From Lasiodiplodia sp. COLG20 (taxonomy: Eukaryota > Ascomycota > Dothideomycetes > Botryosphaeriales > Botryosphaeriaceae): 64,000 nucleotides of DNA. Both the position numbers and the translations under genes were made by a program. Shown in pieces: positions 1 through 11,975 of the stretch; within the stretch, counting starts at the first letter, position 1, and every line of letters begins with the position of its first letter. The stretch lies in the NCBI GenBank assembly GCA_009801085.1, contig VNWV01000001.1, forward strand, positions 2,790,001 through 2,854,000, in the 5' to 3' direction. The notes beneath the pieces were generated by a model. The model made no database searches. It saw only the letters and a program-made list of their open reading frames with translations, and was not told where the DNA came from.

Positions 1-171
1 CAGCGCGAGGTTGTGCAGCGGCTGCGACGGCTCGAACAGCAAGTCCAGCACATAAGTGCGATCACCGGTAGCCGCGGTGGTAAGCGAGCCGACGGAGGGC
101 AGATTGAGCGTCGGCGGCGTCGGCGTGGTGCGCTGCGGCCACTCTGGCGTCTGGACGGTCTTGAGATCCAT
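1..171 (-). CDS. Probable OHCU decarboxylase, 5' part only (runs off left edge)
   Basis: The first 57 codons of a minus-strand gene are visible; the ATG is at 171 and the frame is open to the window edge. The N-terminus is a Pro/Thr-rich leader followed by a segment ending VLDLLFEPSQPLHNLAL. This 'LFEPS..LH.LAL' signature is what I recall at the start of fungal 2-oxo-4-hydroxy-4-carboxy-5-ureidoimidazoline decarboxylase-domain proteins. That enzyme catalyses the last step of oxidative urate breakdown to allantoin. The catalytic region lies outside the window, so the call rests on one short motif and may be wrong. No intron is seen in the visible part. Confidence 0.45.
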   Translation of the reverse strand, partial: MDLKTVQTPEWPQRTTPTPPTLNLPSVGSLTTAATGDRTYVLDLLFEPSQPLHNLAL

Positions 172-1227
172 GGCGGGGTTGCGTTTGAGGGTGCACACAA
201 GCAGCAATACGGAGTACCAAGGGGATCCTGACCACGGACGGAGTATTTTGAGCACAGCGGGGCGTCGTGGGAATTGCTTGTTGCGATGTACGAGTACGTC
301 AGACGTGGGCAGTGATAGGCCATGTCCCTCGGGTAGGCGATCGGCCTAGGCTCCCCGCCAGGCCCGATGTTGCACGGCGCTGCGCGCTGGGCCCATTTTT
401 GTCGCTCGTCCGTACCCACTCTGGCGCAACGGGGATCCCGGAGCCATTGGACGCATCGGCGGCCGTTCCTGAAAATCAGAACTCAGCTCGCATGGCTCAG
501 ATCGGAAGCGGCACACACAGGTGGAGACGCGCGCTGCGTGGCGCGGGGACAGTCGATTCGCGCAGTGGCCGGCCATTGGCCGGGCTGCCGTCGTCGCCGG
601 CCATGTGCAAGGGACGGTCGTGTTGGGGAGCGCCGACATGGGTGTGCGACACAGCTCCGAGCATCTCTGTCTTGCGCCCCTCCTGGCCCGGCCGACTTCC
701 GCAGCCACGCGGGCGACAAAGTCTGGGAGACTATCGCCTGGACTGCGCTTGTGGCTGTTCGGGAAATTTCCACAGGCACGCGTGCCCTATCATCGGTGCA
801 CGTCAACCGGGGGGGAATGGGAAAGAGAAAGAAGCGGGTTTCCAGTGATCGGCAAGCGTGACGCCGGACCCGCGCTGCCAGCCCGCCGCGTCGGTCGCGC
901 GCTGGGTGCTGGAGTCAGGGTAGATGCTGCAGGTCCTCGCAACGTCTGCGCCGCCCAACCTTCGCGTCCCCTCCCACAAATCAATCCAATTCACCTCCGC
1001 TTCCCTCAAATACCTCTCCATGACCGGCGGTCGCCGCGCGCCCACCGACGGATGCGTGTCCCAGCACCAGGCCAAGCTTCAATGATCAGCCCTATCCCGT
1101 CTGAACCCCTGAGGGCCCGAAGATAGCGCGCCCTTGCCTGACGTGCCACACTCGACCTCAAGCTTAGCTTCCGTCGACTCCCTCCCGTGCTGTCGCACAA
1201 CAACGCAAGCAGCGCGCCCGCGCCGCC
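172..1227. other. Intergenic region between two divergent genes
   Basis: This is a 1.06-kb GC-rich stretch between the truncated minus-strand gene and the ADF-H/PH gene. Several overlapping reading frames exist on both strands. They are mutually overlapping, have no recognisable domain, and look like chance openings in GC-rich DNA. It must hold the promoters of both flanking genes; the 40 nt before 1228 are C-rich, typical of a fungal 5' UTR. No repeat or RNA gene seen. Confidence 0.6.
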
Positions 1228-4200
1228 ATGTCGTTGAATGGCCTTGACGATGCTCCCGTCACCGAAGCATATCAATCCGCTCTGACCGAGGCGGGCGGCT
1301 GGTAAGCCTTCCGCGCCTGTCCCGCATATGCGCAGGGGTGGTGACGATATATCTGACATCCTACAGGTTCTTGCTGAAGTATGCGTCCAGAGACGCCGTC
1401 GAGATATTCAACTTTGGCTCTGGTGGCCTGAGTGAAGCACGCGCAGCCCTGCTCGACTACGACGAGAAATCCCCGCTGTACGGTTTCCTGCTATTCAGGC
1501 GCCGCAAGGTCCTACTCAAATACGTGCCCGAAGGCACCTCGCGATTGCTACAAGGTGCGCCGAAATTTTCCGCGCCGATAGACCATTTGAGCCGTGCCGA
1601 AACTGACACTGTAGCATCTGTTTATAGCTCGCGTCACCGTTCACTTTACCGAAATCGAAGAGAAGTTCACGCCGCACGACTCCGTCTTCAGCTTCACAAC
1701 CCCACAAGAGCTTTCCGACCATGCCCTTTCAGCAGCAAACTCGCTGCACACGGCCGCCCCGTCTACAAGCGCGTCATCCACGAGCTCCAAGAAAAAGTTG
1801 GATGGAATAGATGAGGACGCGGAGGAAAGCCAGGGAACGAGCGGGAAGGGCGAGGGTGCTGCATTGGAACGGACGGAGACAGTGGCATCAGCAGCAAAGG
1901 TGGAAGCAGCGCCCGATACGGCTTCAATAAGGTCCCGTCCATTCTCGCCTACCGGATACGAAGAGAGGCGGCCCGAGACGCCAGGAACGTCTGGGGGCGA
2001 CGCCAGCTCTGTGATCGCCAGTCCGAGGGGTTACGCACAGTCGGTCAGATCCTTTAAATCTCTCAATCACTTCGACCACCAGCACTACGACGACCCGAAC
2101 CTCCGCTCCTCCTCGCAGACTGCCCGCGCCGACCTCGACTTCTCCTACCTCTATAAACCGAAGGTTAAGCTCGGTCCCCGCCCTACTCAGGAGCCGCATT
2201 CGCACGCGGCCGAGTCCAAGAGCGCGAAGCTCCCTGCGAGCCTGAAGGCGGCTGTCCGCAGCAAGGGGAGCTCCTCCAGGCCCAAGTCCAGGGATTCGAC
2301 TACGGTGCCCAGCTCAGGCTTCCCGCCCCCGCCGCCCGTTCCCACGATTCTAGAGATGCCCGCCACGACCCCTGCGCGCCCCACATCCAGTACCGGCGCC
2401 AAGTCGAGTTCAAATTCCGTTAAGTCTCCAGGCATAACCCCAGAAAAGCAGCGCTTGAAGCGCGCAGTTGAGCTTCGGAAGAAACAGAAGGCCGCACAGC
2501 TAGCGAGACAGAAGTCAAGCGAAAAGCATGAGCCCGATGCCACGGCAGGTGCCGAGGAGAAGGTGGATTCAGCGGGGGAGAAGGCGCCAGAGGCGGAGGG
2601 GGACGATATTGCATCGCATCGCGAAACGACGTCCAGCACGGATTCGGGGTCGACTTTAAAGCCTGATGAGGCTCTAGGAACGCCCGACCACACTAAGGCT
2701 GACTCCGGCGTGCAATTGATGATCAGTGGAGCCGGAGATGAAGAAGACGCTCGGCCTCCCACTCCTGTCGCGTCCTCCCCAATATCCGTTCAGGAGTCGT
2801 CCAATCCGTCGTCCACGCGCCCCTCGTCCATCTCAGATGGTGGCGAACACAAGGAAGAGCTGGACGCGGACGAGCAGGCAGAGGTTGCCTTGCCACACGA
2901 CGGGGCTGCGGAAACTTCGCTCGGTCTTCCATCGGCGGCGGAGCCAGCGCCAGCGCGGGCCTCCGGTGCCGAGCATCCCAATCGGGATGTTTCATCATCT
3001 CCTGACAGGGGGGCAACGGGAGAACATCAAACAGCGGCCGCCAAGGGCCCGGAATCGTCAGAGGATTTTACCACGGCACTGCCGTCTTCCTCTTCCCTTC
3101 CAGAACGCCGCTCCACCACGAAGAGCAAGCGTCGAGTTCCCGTCGACCCCATCCGTGTCGAGCCCGACGCGGAAAGTTCCGACGACGACTGTGACTACCT
3201 GTCCGACGACTCCCTGATGGAGGAACTTCAGAGTGCGACGGTCGAAGAGGCCAAGCCAATGTCCGTATCCAAATCGCCCATCATGTCTATTTTCCCCCGT
3301 CGGAGATCCCAGACTTCAACACAATCAACAACATCGGCTGAGCATCGCGTTAACTCCAACCCTCTTTCCATGTGCAGGACGGTCACCCCGACCCGGCTTT
3401 CTCCTTCGCCCGAAAGCCAGCTCGGCGTCGGCCAGCGCTCTTTTTCCGCATCGTACTCGAGTGAGGCGCAGCTCGAAGCGCCGCTAGTCAAAAAGAGTAA
3501 TGTCTCATCAGGCATCTCGCAACGCATCAAGGCCCTGGCAGAGAAGTCTGCCAAGGAGGGCACCCCGGTGACGCTCCCCAAAGTTGGCTACACCCCGGAA
3601 CGAGGTGCCATTAGCATCGCTCAACGCTCGAACTCTTTCAGGGTATCGCATGCCTCCAACGCAGAGAAGCAGTTGAGGCGCCTCAGTAAATCCTCGTTCA
3701 TTTCAGTCCCGCCGCTGGAGCGTCCTGCATCCAAGGGCGAGAACTCAAGCGACAGCATCCAGGCTGTTTACAACAAGGATGCGAACAACAAGACCGAATC
3801 GGTCACCGTGACCGCTCGCATTGTTCGCTCGCCGCAAACTCCTGGCCAGGAGCTTGAAGACTCGCCCTTGGACCTGCAGCAGAGCCCCATCTCTGTCGAC
3901 CACCAGAAGGCCGATGAGGCTGCCGCTCCGCCGTCCATTATCATCCCTCCCGCCGTCGAAGAAGCTACCTTATCACCTACCTCCGGCGATGTTTCTCCCG
4001 CGCAACAGTCGAATGCGCACCTCGAATCCCCCGCGCAAGCCCTGCCCCGTTCGTCGTCGGAGAGCAGTTGGCGTTCATTTGGTCGTAGGCGTAGCGAAGC
4101 CACCTCGCCGCCACCCATGTCGCGCAGCCAGTCTGTCATTAGCCTTGACAGCGTGGCAACCGAAGAGGGAGAGGAGAAGAAAAAGGGAAATCGGGCGAGC

Positions 4201-4756
4201 CGGTTACTGAAGCGTATGAGCAATAGCCTTACCTCAAGCAAAAAGAGCTTGAACCAAATGATGAGTTATGCAGTGCAGGAAGAAGTCCCCCAGCCTATTG
4301 AAGAGGCAAAGGAATCCCAACCCGGCATTGAGATCGGCGATCTGAATGTCCAGTTTCCTGACACCCTCGTAGGTCCAGCCCTTTTCTTTTCGAGGACTTG
4401 ACGTTATTAACTTGCGAGCAGCTCTGGAAGAGACGATGGGTGGAGATCGACGTTCAAGGCAATATCGTCCTTACCCTCTCCAAGGCCAACGAGGTATGTT
4501 ATCTTTTAAAATTCGAAAGTCACAACCAAACCATACTGACCAAAACGTCTAGCAATCTAAAGGTATCACCAAGCGCTACCACCTTAGCGAATTCTCAGCC
4601 CCCTTTGCTCCTGACCAAGAACGGGAGGAGATGCCCAACAGCGTCATGCTTGACTTTCACGATGGCCGTACGCTGCAGTGTGCTTGCGAGAGCGCTCCCG
4701 GACAGACGCGCGTGCTGAGCCTTCTGAGGGAGGCTCACAAGACCTGGTCCCAGTAA
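1228..4756 (+). CDS. ADF-H domain plus C-terminal PH-like domain protein, 1092 aa
   Basis: Five exons fit: 1228-1301, 1367-1554, 1628-4368, 4422-4493 and 4553-4756. Residues 1 to about 130 read like an ADF/cofilin-homology (coactosin/Abp1-type) domain, with phrases such as SPLYGFLLFRRRKVLLKYVP and FTEIEEKFTPHDSVFSFTT. About 850 residues of Ser/Pro/Glu-rich low-complexity sequence follow, with basic patches near the end (KKKGNRASRLLKRMSNSL). The last 92 residues start LWKRRWVEIDVQGNIVLTL and look like a PH domain core. Such proteins are found across Pezizomycotina and are sometimes labelled, unhelpfully, as cell-surface glycoproteins; there is no signal peptide here. By domain content I infer a cortical, actin- or membrane-associated role. 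The two terminal introns are needed to retain the PH-like domain: without them the frame stops at 4401. Confidence 0.8.
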
Positions 4757-7700
4757 ACGGCCTACGTTTTCTCTGATCTAGTCACACTCCTCCGCGTTCT
4801 CTAGTCGGGCACAGACATCATCGGCATCACCTTCACCTCGACTTTTCGCAGTTTCCGAATATTCCCCCTTTGACACGAAATACCCGTCACCCGCGCAAAA
4901 TTTTCTCTTTGCTAGGTGCTGCTCGCAGCAACAGCTTTTCGCCGCATGACCGCACGATCATCATCAGTCAGCAATTCCTTGCATATTCCCCTTTGTCAGT
5001 CAGTGGTTGTTGGAGCATCAGATTTGGGAGTCTCTTCAAGGGTTTCTTTCTGCCTTCTTCCCATTATTCCTCTTTTCGTCGCACTTTTGCTCGGCTAGTG
5101 GCTTGTCTTTTTTATAGGAGCAATCTTGAGAAAAAGCGAGGCTCATTCTATCAAAGTCTGGCGATCAGAGTTTACTTTTTGGTGGCAGGGCGGCGGCGTA
5201 TCTGTAGGCAGGCTTCTCTGGAAACAGGAAGGATTTCTTGCGTTTTCGGCCCCTTTCCTTCTTCTTTGCCCTCCTTTCCTTACCCGTTTGCAGTTGTTAT
5301 ATCCCCCTTCTCGTTTGCAAGACTAGATCTGCAGGCTGGTAATCTCGGCAACGGTTTCCGCTGTCCGGGCGACGGAAAAAGACGTAGGAAAGAAGCAGAA
5401 TGCATTATGCGGTTTCTTGGTTCATTTCCGATTCTTTGGCCCGCAGCCGGACTTTTGCGCTCCTTATTCGAAACCCTATCCCCTTCTGTCATGTCGTTGT
5501 TCCAGTTTGGCAATGGTTTAGTTCTTCCCTTCTTGCGTTCTAGCGACCTGACTGGATCTCTTTGGCTGATCGTTTGCTGGTCGATTTCCTTACTCTTATC
5601 GCCTTATATTCCCTTTTGCGCGGGCGACAAAGCTGGGATTGCACCGATACATCTACTAGTCGTCACATCCGTACGGACACACAACCTTTCCTATTTCTTA
5701 ACTTTTAACCTTTTGTTTTCTTCCTCCTTTTTATTTCTGGCTTATGCGCCAGAGCGAAGGAAAAAGTAAATGAGGAATAACTATGCCGAACGCAAACAAA
5801 ATGCACAACACATTTCTCCGTGGGGGAAGCTATCTTAAGTCTTTTCGTGTGCGCGGAGTCTCGGACTTGTAATCTTATTGATTCAGCGCTCAGTCATGAA
5901 TAGCTGGTGATTATCCATGCTCAATTTCTACATGGTAGGGCTATCCTTCTTGTCTCTGGTCGGCTACTATGGCGCGGCCGGAAGTGCATGAATGATTGAA
6001 GGCGTGTGGGCTGAGCATGTTTCCAGCATTGGACTGGTGGTGTTCATTGCTAGCACAGCTTTACAATGTTTTAGCTTCACTCACATGGTGGATGAGCACT
6101 TGCCGCGTTGCTAAGTCTTCTTGTTTTCTTACAGATATATTCAAGAAGCATTCAGGCATAGTGTAACAGTATATCAATCTGCTATCTTGACTTTTATGAA
6201 TACATTGACTAGATCACCCGAGGATTCCTGTAGAGAAGCATTTAGAAGATCCACCCTTCTCCTTTCGCTAAGAAATTCTTCCACCAAAAGAGGCACATCA
6301 ATTTCTACGGAAATAACAGGTCCGGGGATGCTCATCGCTCTGCTAAGATCAGCCAGTAGTCTTCCCGACGACAAAGTGGTGATTCTAAGCCCACCGGAAC
6401 CTAGTGCTGTGCTTTTGGAAAATAGCGGCCTACCAGGACCAGAAAGTTTTGCTCACCATTGCACGCCGCTGTGCGCACGATCGAGGTCCACGGCAAAAAA
6501 AGGACTCAGGCCCCCGACACGAGCCATGGGCTAAGTTCAGAGAACAGCCTCCGCCTTTCGGCGCCGTCCATGCCGTCGTTGCTTTCCCTTACGCGTGATG
6601 ACTGCAGGATGAATGCGTCTGCACACCGATGCGTTGTCACTATGGAGTATTAAGCACCGGGGGTCTCGTGAACAGTCTCAAGGTCTAGTCTCGGGCCAGT
6701 CCGGTAGTGAAAGGCCAGCCTGTCCTTAGCAAGACGTCACAGCGGCACCCTTAACTTTCGGCATTTAGTCAAACACCCCCTGGGGACTTTCTTCTTTGCT
6801 AAGAGCTCGCTACGACGTAAAAAGTCAGGTTCAGGGTCAAAATCGGGGTCAGGGTCAGGATCGGGGGGAGCAGTCCAGGATCAGGATCAGGATCTGGGTC
6901 AGGGTCGGGATCGGCCCGAGTCATACATGCATGAAGCGGCGCTTGTTTCTCTCACCGTTCGCTGCCCTGTTGTACATATATGTATGTGTCTTCGTCGACC
7001 GGGCAAGGGAAAAGGGGGGATCATGTGTTCTAGAAGCCGGCTGCCGGAACGAGGCGAGCAATGGCAGCTTTTCCCTCTTGGTCGAAAAGGCAAAAAGTCC
7101 ATTCGACGAGGCTTCCAATCGGACGAGTGAGAGGGGGGCCGCGGGAAAAAAAGAGGGAAAAATGGCTCGACGCGATAGGACGCCGATTCGGGCGCCTTGG
7201 TAGTAAGTGACCTGTTCGTGGTGAAGATCGCCACTACGGATTTCGCGGGGCGAGCGAAAGTGTGCACGGGGAAAAATCTAGAACGCGGCTGGGGGGAGGC
7301 AGGGAGCAGACGAAGAACAACAGAGGAACGCACGCGCAACGGGACGGAACGGGAAAAAGCGATCGCGATGTCGCGCGCGCGCTGCGTGCTTCTCGTTCTT
7401 GATCATCACTCCACCCGGCGCGCACTGTCGCTCGCAATTGCTGCCCAACGGCTTTCACCGGTGAATCAGCGACGACGATGACGCTGAGTTTAAACGAACG
7501 GCCAGACGATGGGGGTTACGTGTTTTGTCCGCTGGATGATCCGTTGTTGGGCGTCATCGGTTGACGATGGGAAACGGGAATGTGGGGAAACGACCACAGC
7601 GGTGGAGAAGCCGCACAAAAAGGGTGGTTGGCATGGCAGATCGCCGGCGGATCAAGATACTCGGTGCGGTAGGTGTGACGTAGGCCAGCCAAAGTTAGTT

Positions 7701-8569
7701 GGGGAATCGAAGCGTCAAGGCGTTCGCGCGGTCCGTGAGTCTTGCATCGAACTCCGGCCGGTGGTTCGACCGTGGGTAACCAGACAGAAACCCAGGGGTG
7801 CATGGCCAAAACGACATGCGAAAAATCCCGTGTACACGTTGTATTGCAGCACCAGCCAATGGGTCGAGAAGGCTACTGCAGGTCCCGCCTGCCACACTGC
7901 ATCGCCTGACTGGTCCTACAGCTGTCCGCTGAGCTTGTTCGCACGTCTCCCGGGCGTGAGTCATCGTCCAATCGAGCGGCCTGCAGTTGGAAATTAAAGG
8001 AACTGTACGCATTCCGTGTGGAGCCAATGCTGTGTTGTCTGTCTTAATGTTTGTTTGCCTTGGCGTTCGTTGCTGTTTACGGTTTACCATTACATGCGGC
8101 CCTCGTACAAAGTACATAGCAAACACTCGACTGTGATTCGAGGATTTGTCCGTCTGTTGATTCGCGTCTTCTTGCTCAAAACGCCGTGAAATCCCCTGCC
8201 CTGCCCGCCCAACCAGTCCAATGTAAGGATCAAAGTATACCAACGAAGGTGGGGCCTGCTGAGAAGAAGTCGACTGTATGCCCAGGTGCTTGCCGTCAAA
8301 TTTCTGCGCTTGCTGCTCGCCCAAAACAAAGAAGAAGGCCGGGGCCAATGAACGCCCTCCTGCGCCAGACATCTCTTCTGTTTTACTCCAGCTTCGATGA
8401 AGAAAAGGGGCACTCCGTGTACCGATCGTGTCCCGATGAGACGAGGAAGGAAACTAAAATGGATACCAAACACACCGGGCTGCATGCAATTAAAGAAATT
8501 TCGAGACTGATGGCCGAACTGACAACGGGAGTGGTGGATACGATGGTGCGAGAGTAGTAGTCACCAGGC
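4757..8569. other. Long gene-poor intergenic region
   Basis: This 3.8-kb stretch lies between the convergent ends of the ADF-H/PH and Spg1 genes. From about 4770 to 5760 the plus strand is strongly pyrimidine-rich (runs of T and CTT), which keeps a 300-codon frame open without protein-like composition. About 6120-6540 has short openings on both strands (up to 137 codons) that cannot be told apart from chance. About 6822-6915 holds a GGGTCA-like repeat. About 7200-8560 is GC-rich with short overlapping frames and no recognised domain. I cannot support a gene here; part is probably 3' UTR of the upstream gene. Confidence 0.55.
6822..6915. repeat. Degenerate GGGTCA/GGATCA hexanucleotide tandem repeat
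   Basis: About 90 nt built from imperfect six-base units such as GGGTCA, GGATCA and GGTTCA, interrupted by AATCGG and a short G-run. The purine-rich units all run in the same direction on the plus strand. It resembles a decayed microsatellite; the unit is one base from the TTAGGG telomere repeat but is not telomeric as written. No gene overlaps it. Confidence 0.7.
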
Positions 8570-9831
8570 TTAGCCGACCGACTGGTACAGGAGCAGCGGC
8601 TCGCCGACGTTCTCGATTTCGGGGATCGTGCACCGCAGGTCGAAGGCTTTTGATAAGACGATCTTGAAGATCTGGTTGACGATCAGCCACAGTTGCCACA
8701 CGATAAGCGAGTCGCAGTTACCTTCTGAACGTTGATGCTGTGACTGGTACTGCTGAAAATTAAGCTGGCCTTCATTGCTTTTGCGAAGCGCTTCGCCTGG
8801 TTGCGCGTTTTCATTAGCCTCCTGCAGAGGGTGCACCGGCGTCTCGGCCAGCGCTTGGGGGCGGCTCGCAACGCACCTGATTGGAGATTTCCTCCTGCTC
8901 CTCGCGCGGGAAATTGACAAAGTGGTCGTACTTGGTGCCCACCAGGAAGGGGATGGCCGTCTTGTTGAAACCACGGCCTTGCCTGTACCACTCCTTGATC
9001 GAGTTGAGTGTGCTCTTCCGCGTCAAATCGAACATGAACAGAATGGCCACGGCGTCGTTGCAGACGAGCGGCAGCATGTTGACAAACTCGCGCTGGCCGC
9101 CCAAGTCCCATATGGAAAAGGTGATCTCGGTGTTGCGGATGCTGATGGTCTTCTCCATGAAGTTCACGCCTGCGCGGCTCGTCAGTACTTCAGCCTTCAT
9201 CCGGCGCCTCGATTTTCCTCCACTCTTGAACCGAGGACAAGGGCCAGGACTGCATACCCAAGGTCTGAATGTAGTCCTCGTCCCAGCTGCCCTCAACGTA
9301 CTTGACCATCAAGCTCGTCTTGCCAATCTGCGCATCGCCCACCATGCCGACCTTGATGACCACGCTCGTGTTTTGCTTGTCACCCATGCCTTGCTGCGAG
9401 CCTCGCTGGTTCTGCTCCTGGTAGGTGCGGCTGCCGCCGTCGGAATGATGGTAAGCCATGCCGGAGCCCGGTCGCGACATGGGCCGCGAGCCGCCGTTGT
9501 GGTAGCGGGGCGGAGTGTCAGCGTCTGAGGGAGTCGAAAAGTTGTGGTATCCGTGGGGCGCGCTGTTGTGGTCGGAAGAGTACGGGCGATTGAAGCCCGT
9601 GTCAGAGTAAGAAGTCGAGGGGCGTGGGTGCTCGGGCGAGGGCGGTGCGTAGGCGGCGCCGTTGAGCCCAGCGGACAGGTCGGGCAGAGGGTGTTGTGCG
9701 GCGGTGACGGTGGTATCTACGTTCTCATCGGCCGGGTCGGCGGGCTGCTGGTCCTGCAGCGGCAGATTGACGGGCGGGTCTTGAGGCTCGAGAGCGGGCT
9801 CGGGCGGCGCGTTGTCTGCTGGGGAGTCCAT
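8570..9831 (-). CDS. spg1: Spg1/Tem1-type septation-initiation GTPase, 347 aa
   Basis: Four exons on the minus strand: 9831-9258, 9169-8877, 8796-8722 and 8671-8570. The Ras-like core starts near residue 164 with the P-loop GDAQIGKTS (165-173). It continues with the G3 motif WDLGGQ, typical of Spg1/Tem1, and G4-like GTKYD, and ends [14 protein letters not shown]. Spg1/Tem1 is the GTPase at the top of the septation initiation/mitotic exit network at the spindle pole body. Odd feature: about 160 residues of Pro/Ser/Asn-rich sequence precede the GTPase core, whereas the yeast proteins are near 200-250 aa in total. An in-frame ATG 14 codons upstream (9873) is an alternative start; 9831 is preferred because the intervening residues look like leader sequence. 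It is divergent from RRB1. Confidence 0.9.
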
Positions 9832-10385
9832 GCTGGCGATGCCACCTGGATAATTCGGCCGTCTGGTGCGCAATGCGGAGCAGTCGCGTAAAACGAGGCG
9901 CGCTCAGCGCAGGGTGCTTGGCGGAGGGGAGGATATGATGCGAGGGGTGCAGTGTTGACGAGTGCCGCTGTTGGGGATAGCGCGCGCGGGAGCTGAGCGA
10001 GCAGCAGAGTAAACTGGACTTGGGTGCTGGCTACGAAGCGACGCCGGAGCGCACAGGCTGGCGGAGCGGGAGCTATATGGGCAGCGGGCAGTGGAGTCGC
10101 GCGGAGGTGCTGCGTCGCGCGTGAGGCTGCAGAGTGACTGGCTGTGGGCCGTGGACAGGCAGCTGAGCGCGGCCGACGGATCGGTAGGGATGCGCGCTTG
10201 GAAGAAAGCAATGCGAGCCACCGACGCGACGAGAGTGGAGGGCAAGCCACACGACGAGAGCCTGTGAGCCCGCGCCCGAGCAACCAGCGCCCGCCGGCCT
10301 AAGTTCGGTAAAACCGCCGTGACGCCCAAAAAAAGTTGCGACACCATCGCCAGCTCCCCGCACATATACCACAAAATCTCCCGCC
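9832..10385. promoter_or_regulatory. Shared divergent promoter region, spg1/RRB1
   Basis: 554 nt separate the two start codons, so both promoters must lie here. The sequence is GC-rich with CGCG-type runs. The 65 nt before 10386 are C/A-rich (for example ACCGCCGTGACGCCC), as in a fungal transcription start region. I see no convincing TATA box. Minus-strand frames here (188 and 156 codons) are not supported. Confidence 0.45.
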
Positions 10386-11975
10386 ATGAGCAAGCGCCCG
10401 GCCGACCCGCAAGACGACGAGCGCGACGCCCTCAAGTCCGGCGAGCGCCCCGTGCCCGCCGCTCTGCCCGACGAGGCCGGCGAATTCGAGGACGAGTACG
10501 AAGACGAGTATGAGAGCGAGGACGAGATCATTGAGGCTGGCGTAGATGGCCGCCCTGACGAGGAGCGGGAGGCAGAGGAGCGTGAGGGTTAGTGAGCCTC
10601 TCTCTGCTCAGAGTCGCCCGCATTGTGCTGACCGCTCGCCCAGATGCCATGGAAGTCGACCAGGGCACCTTCATTCCCGGCCGCCACAAGCTCTCCGCCG
10701 GCGAGACGCTCGCGCCAGATCTCTCCACCTACGAGATGCTCCACTCCCTAGAGGCTCCGTGGCCGTGCTTGTCAATGGATATTGTCCGCGACCAGCTGGG
10801 CGACGACCGCAAGTCCTATCCCGCCACCGTCTACGCCGTCGCCGGCACCCAGGCCGCCTCCGGCCGCGACAAGGAGAACCAGCTTCTGGTGATGAAGATG
10901 AGCAGCTTGAGCCGCATGGACCGCGAGCAGGACGAGTCGGATGACGATAGCGACGACGACGAGAACTCCGACCCCATCCTCGAAACCAAATCCATCCCGC
11001 TTACTTCGACGACCAACCGGATACGCGCCCACCAGTCTCCACAGGTCACCTCTGCTCAAGCACCGACCACCCTGACCGCCACCATGACCGAGTCTGGCCA
11101 GGTTCTGATCCACGACATCACGCCGCATCTGTCAGCCTTCGACACTCCCGGCTCCACATTGACGCCGCAACAGTCGAAACCCGTGTGCACCGTCCGTGCC
11201 CACGGCAAGAACGAAGGCTATGCTGTGGACTGGTCGCCGCTGGTGCCTGAAGGCAAGCTCTTGACCGGTGACGTTACTGGCCGCATCTTTGCCACCACCA
11301 GGACACAGGGCGGTGGCTTTGTCACCGATACCACCCCTTACACTGGCCACAAGGAGACGGTCGAGGAGCTGCAGTGGTCACCAACTGAGAAGAATGTCTT
11401 CTCATCTGCCGGCAATGACGGCACCGTGCGTATCTGGGATATTCGCTCCAAGTCTCGGAAGCCCGTTATCACCGTCCAGGCCAGCAAGACTGATGTCAAC
11501 GTTCTCTCGTGGTCGCACCAGACTGCCCACCTTCTGGCGTCTGGCGCGGACGATGGTCAGTGGGCTGTGTGGGACCTCAGGCAGTGGAAGCCTAGCGCCA
11601 ACGGTGCGGCTATCAAGCCAAGCCCCGTTGCCTCGTTTGATTTCCACAAGGAGCAGATCACCTGTGTCGAGTGGCACCCTACCGATGACAGTATCGTTAT
11701 GGTTGCTTCTGGTGACAATACGCTTACGCTGTGGGATTTGGCTGTCGAGTTGGACGACGAGGAGAGCAAGGATACGGCCGGCGTGCAGGACGTGCCACCG
11801 CAACTGCTCTTCGTTCACTACATGGACCAGGTCAAGGAAGGCCACTGGCATCCGCAAATCCCAGGATGCGTCATGGCTACTGGTGGCAGTGGATTTGGGT
11901 ATGTCTGCTTCTATTTTCGTGTTATACAACTTGCTGACATTTGGCCACAGAGTGTTCAAGACAATCAGTGTTTAG
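10386..11975 (+). CDS. RRB1: Ribosome assembly protein Rrb1 (GRWD1 family WD40 chaperone), 493 aa
   Basis: Three exons: 10386-10587, 10644-11898 and 11951-11975. The last exon adds only eight residues plus the stop, and the join makes GFGVFKTISV, the family's usual end. The N-terminus is very acidic (residues 25-67). A CAF1C/H4-binding-type segment follows, STYEMLHSLEAPWPCLSMDI, and then WD40 blades with phrases such as EELQWSPTEKNVFSSAGNDG and GNDGTVRIWDIRS. Rrb1 escorts newly made ribosomal protein Rpl3 to the nucleolus for 60S assembly. Length matches the family (about 500 aa). If the second intron is not removed the frame reads on to 12115 with unrelated residues, so splicing matters there. 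Confidence 0.93.

Noticed and set aside
267..861. Overlapping plus- and minus-strand frames up to 201 codons near the left edge
   Set aside because: GC-rich region with several frames open at once, no domain, and no splice-supported model.
2187..2762. A 191-codon minus-strand frame antisense to the ADF-H/PH gene
   Set aside because: It lies wholly inside the low-complexity coding region and mirrors its codons; typical shadow frame.
4870..5769. A 299-codon plus-strand open frame
   Set aside because: Composition is dominated by Phe/Ser/Leu from T/C-rich DNA, no domain or splice logic is visible, and overlapping frames are also open. Treated as a strand-biased non-coding stretch.
9717..10531. 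Minus-strand frames of 188, 156 and 152 codons between spg1 and RRB1
   Set aside because: They overlap each other in a GC-rich promoter and the first exon of RRB1; no domain and no consistent start.
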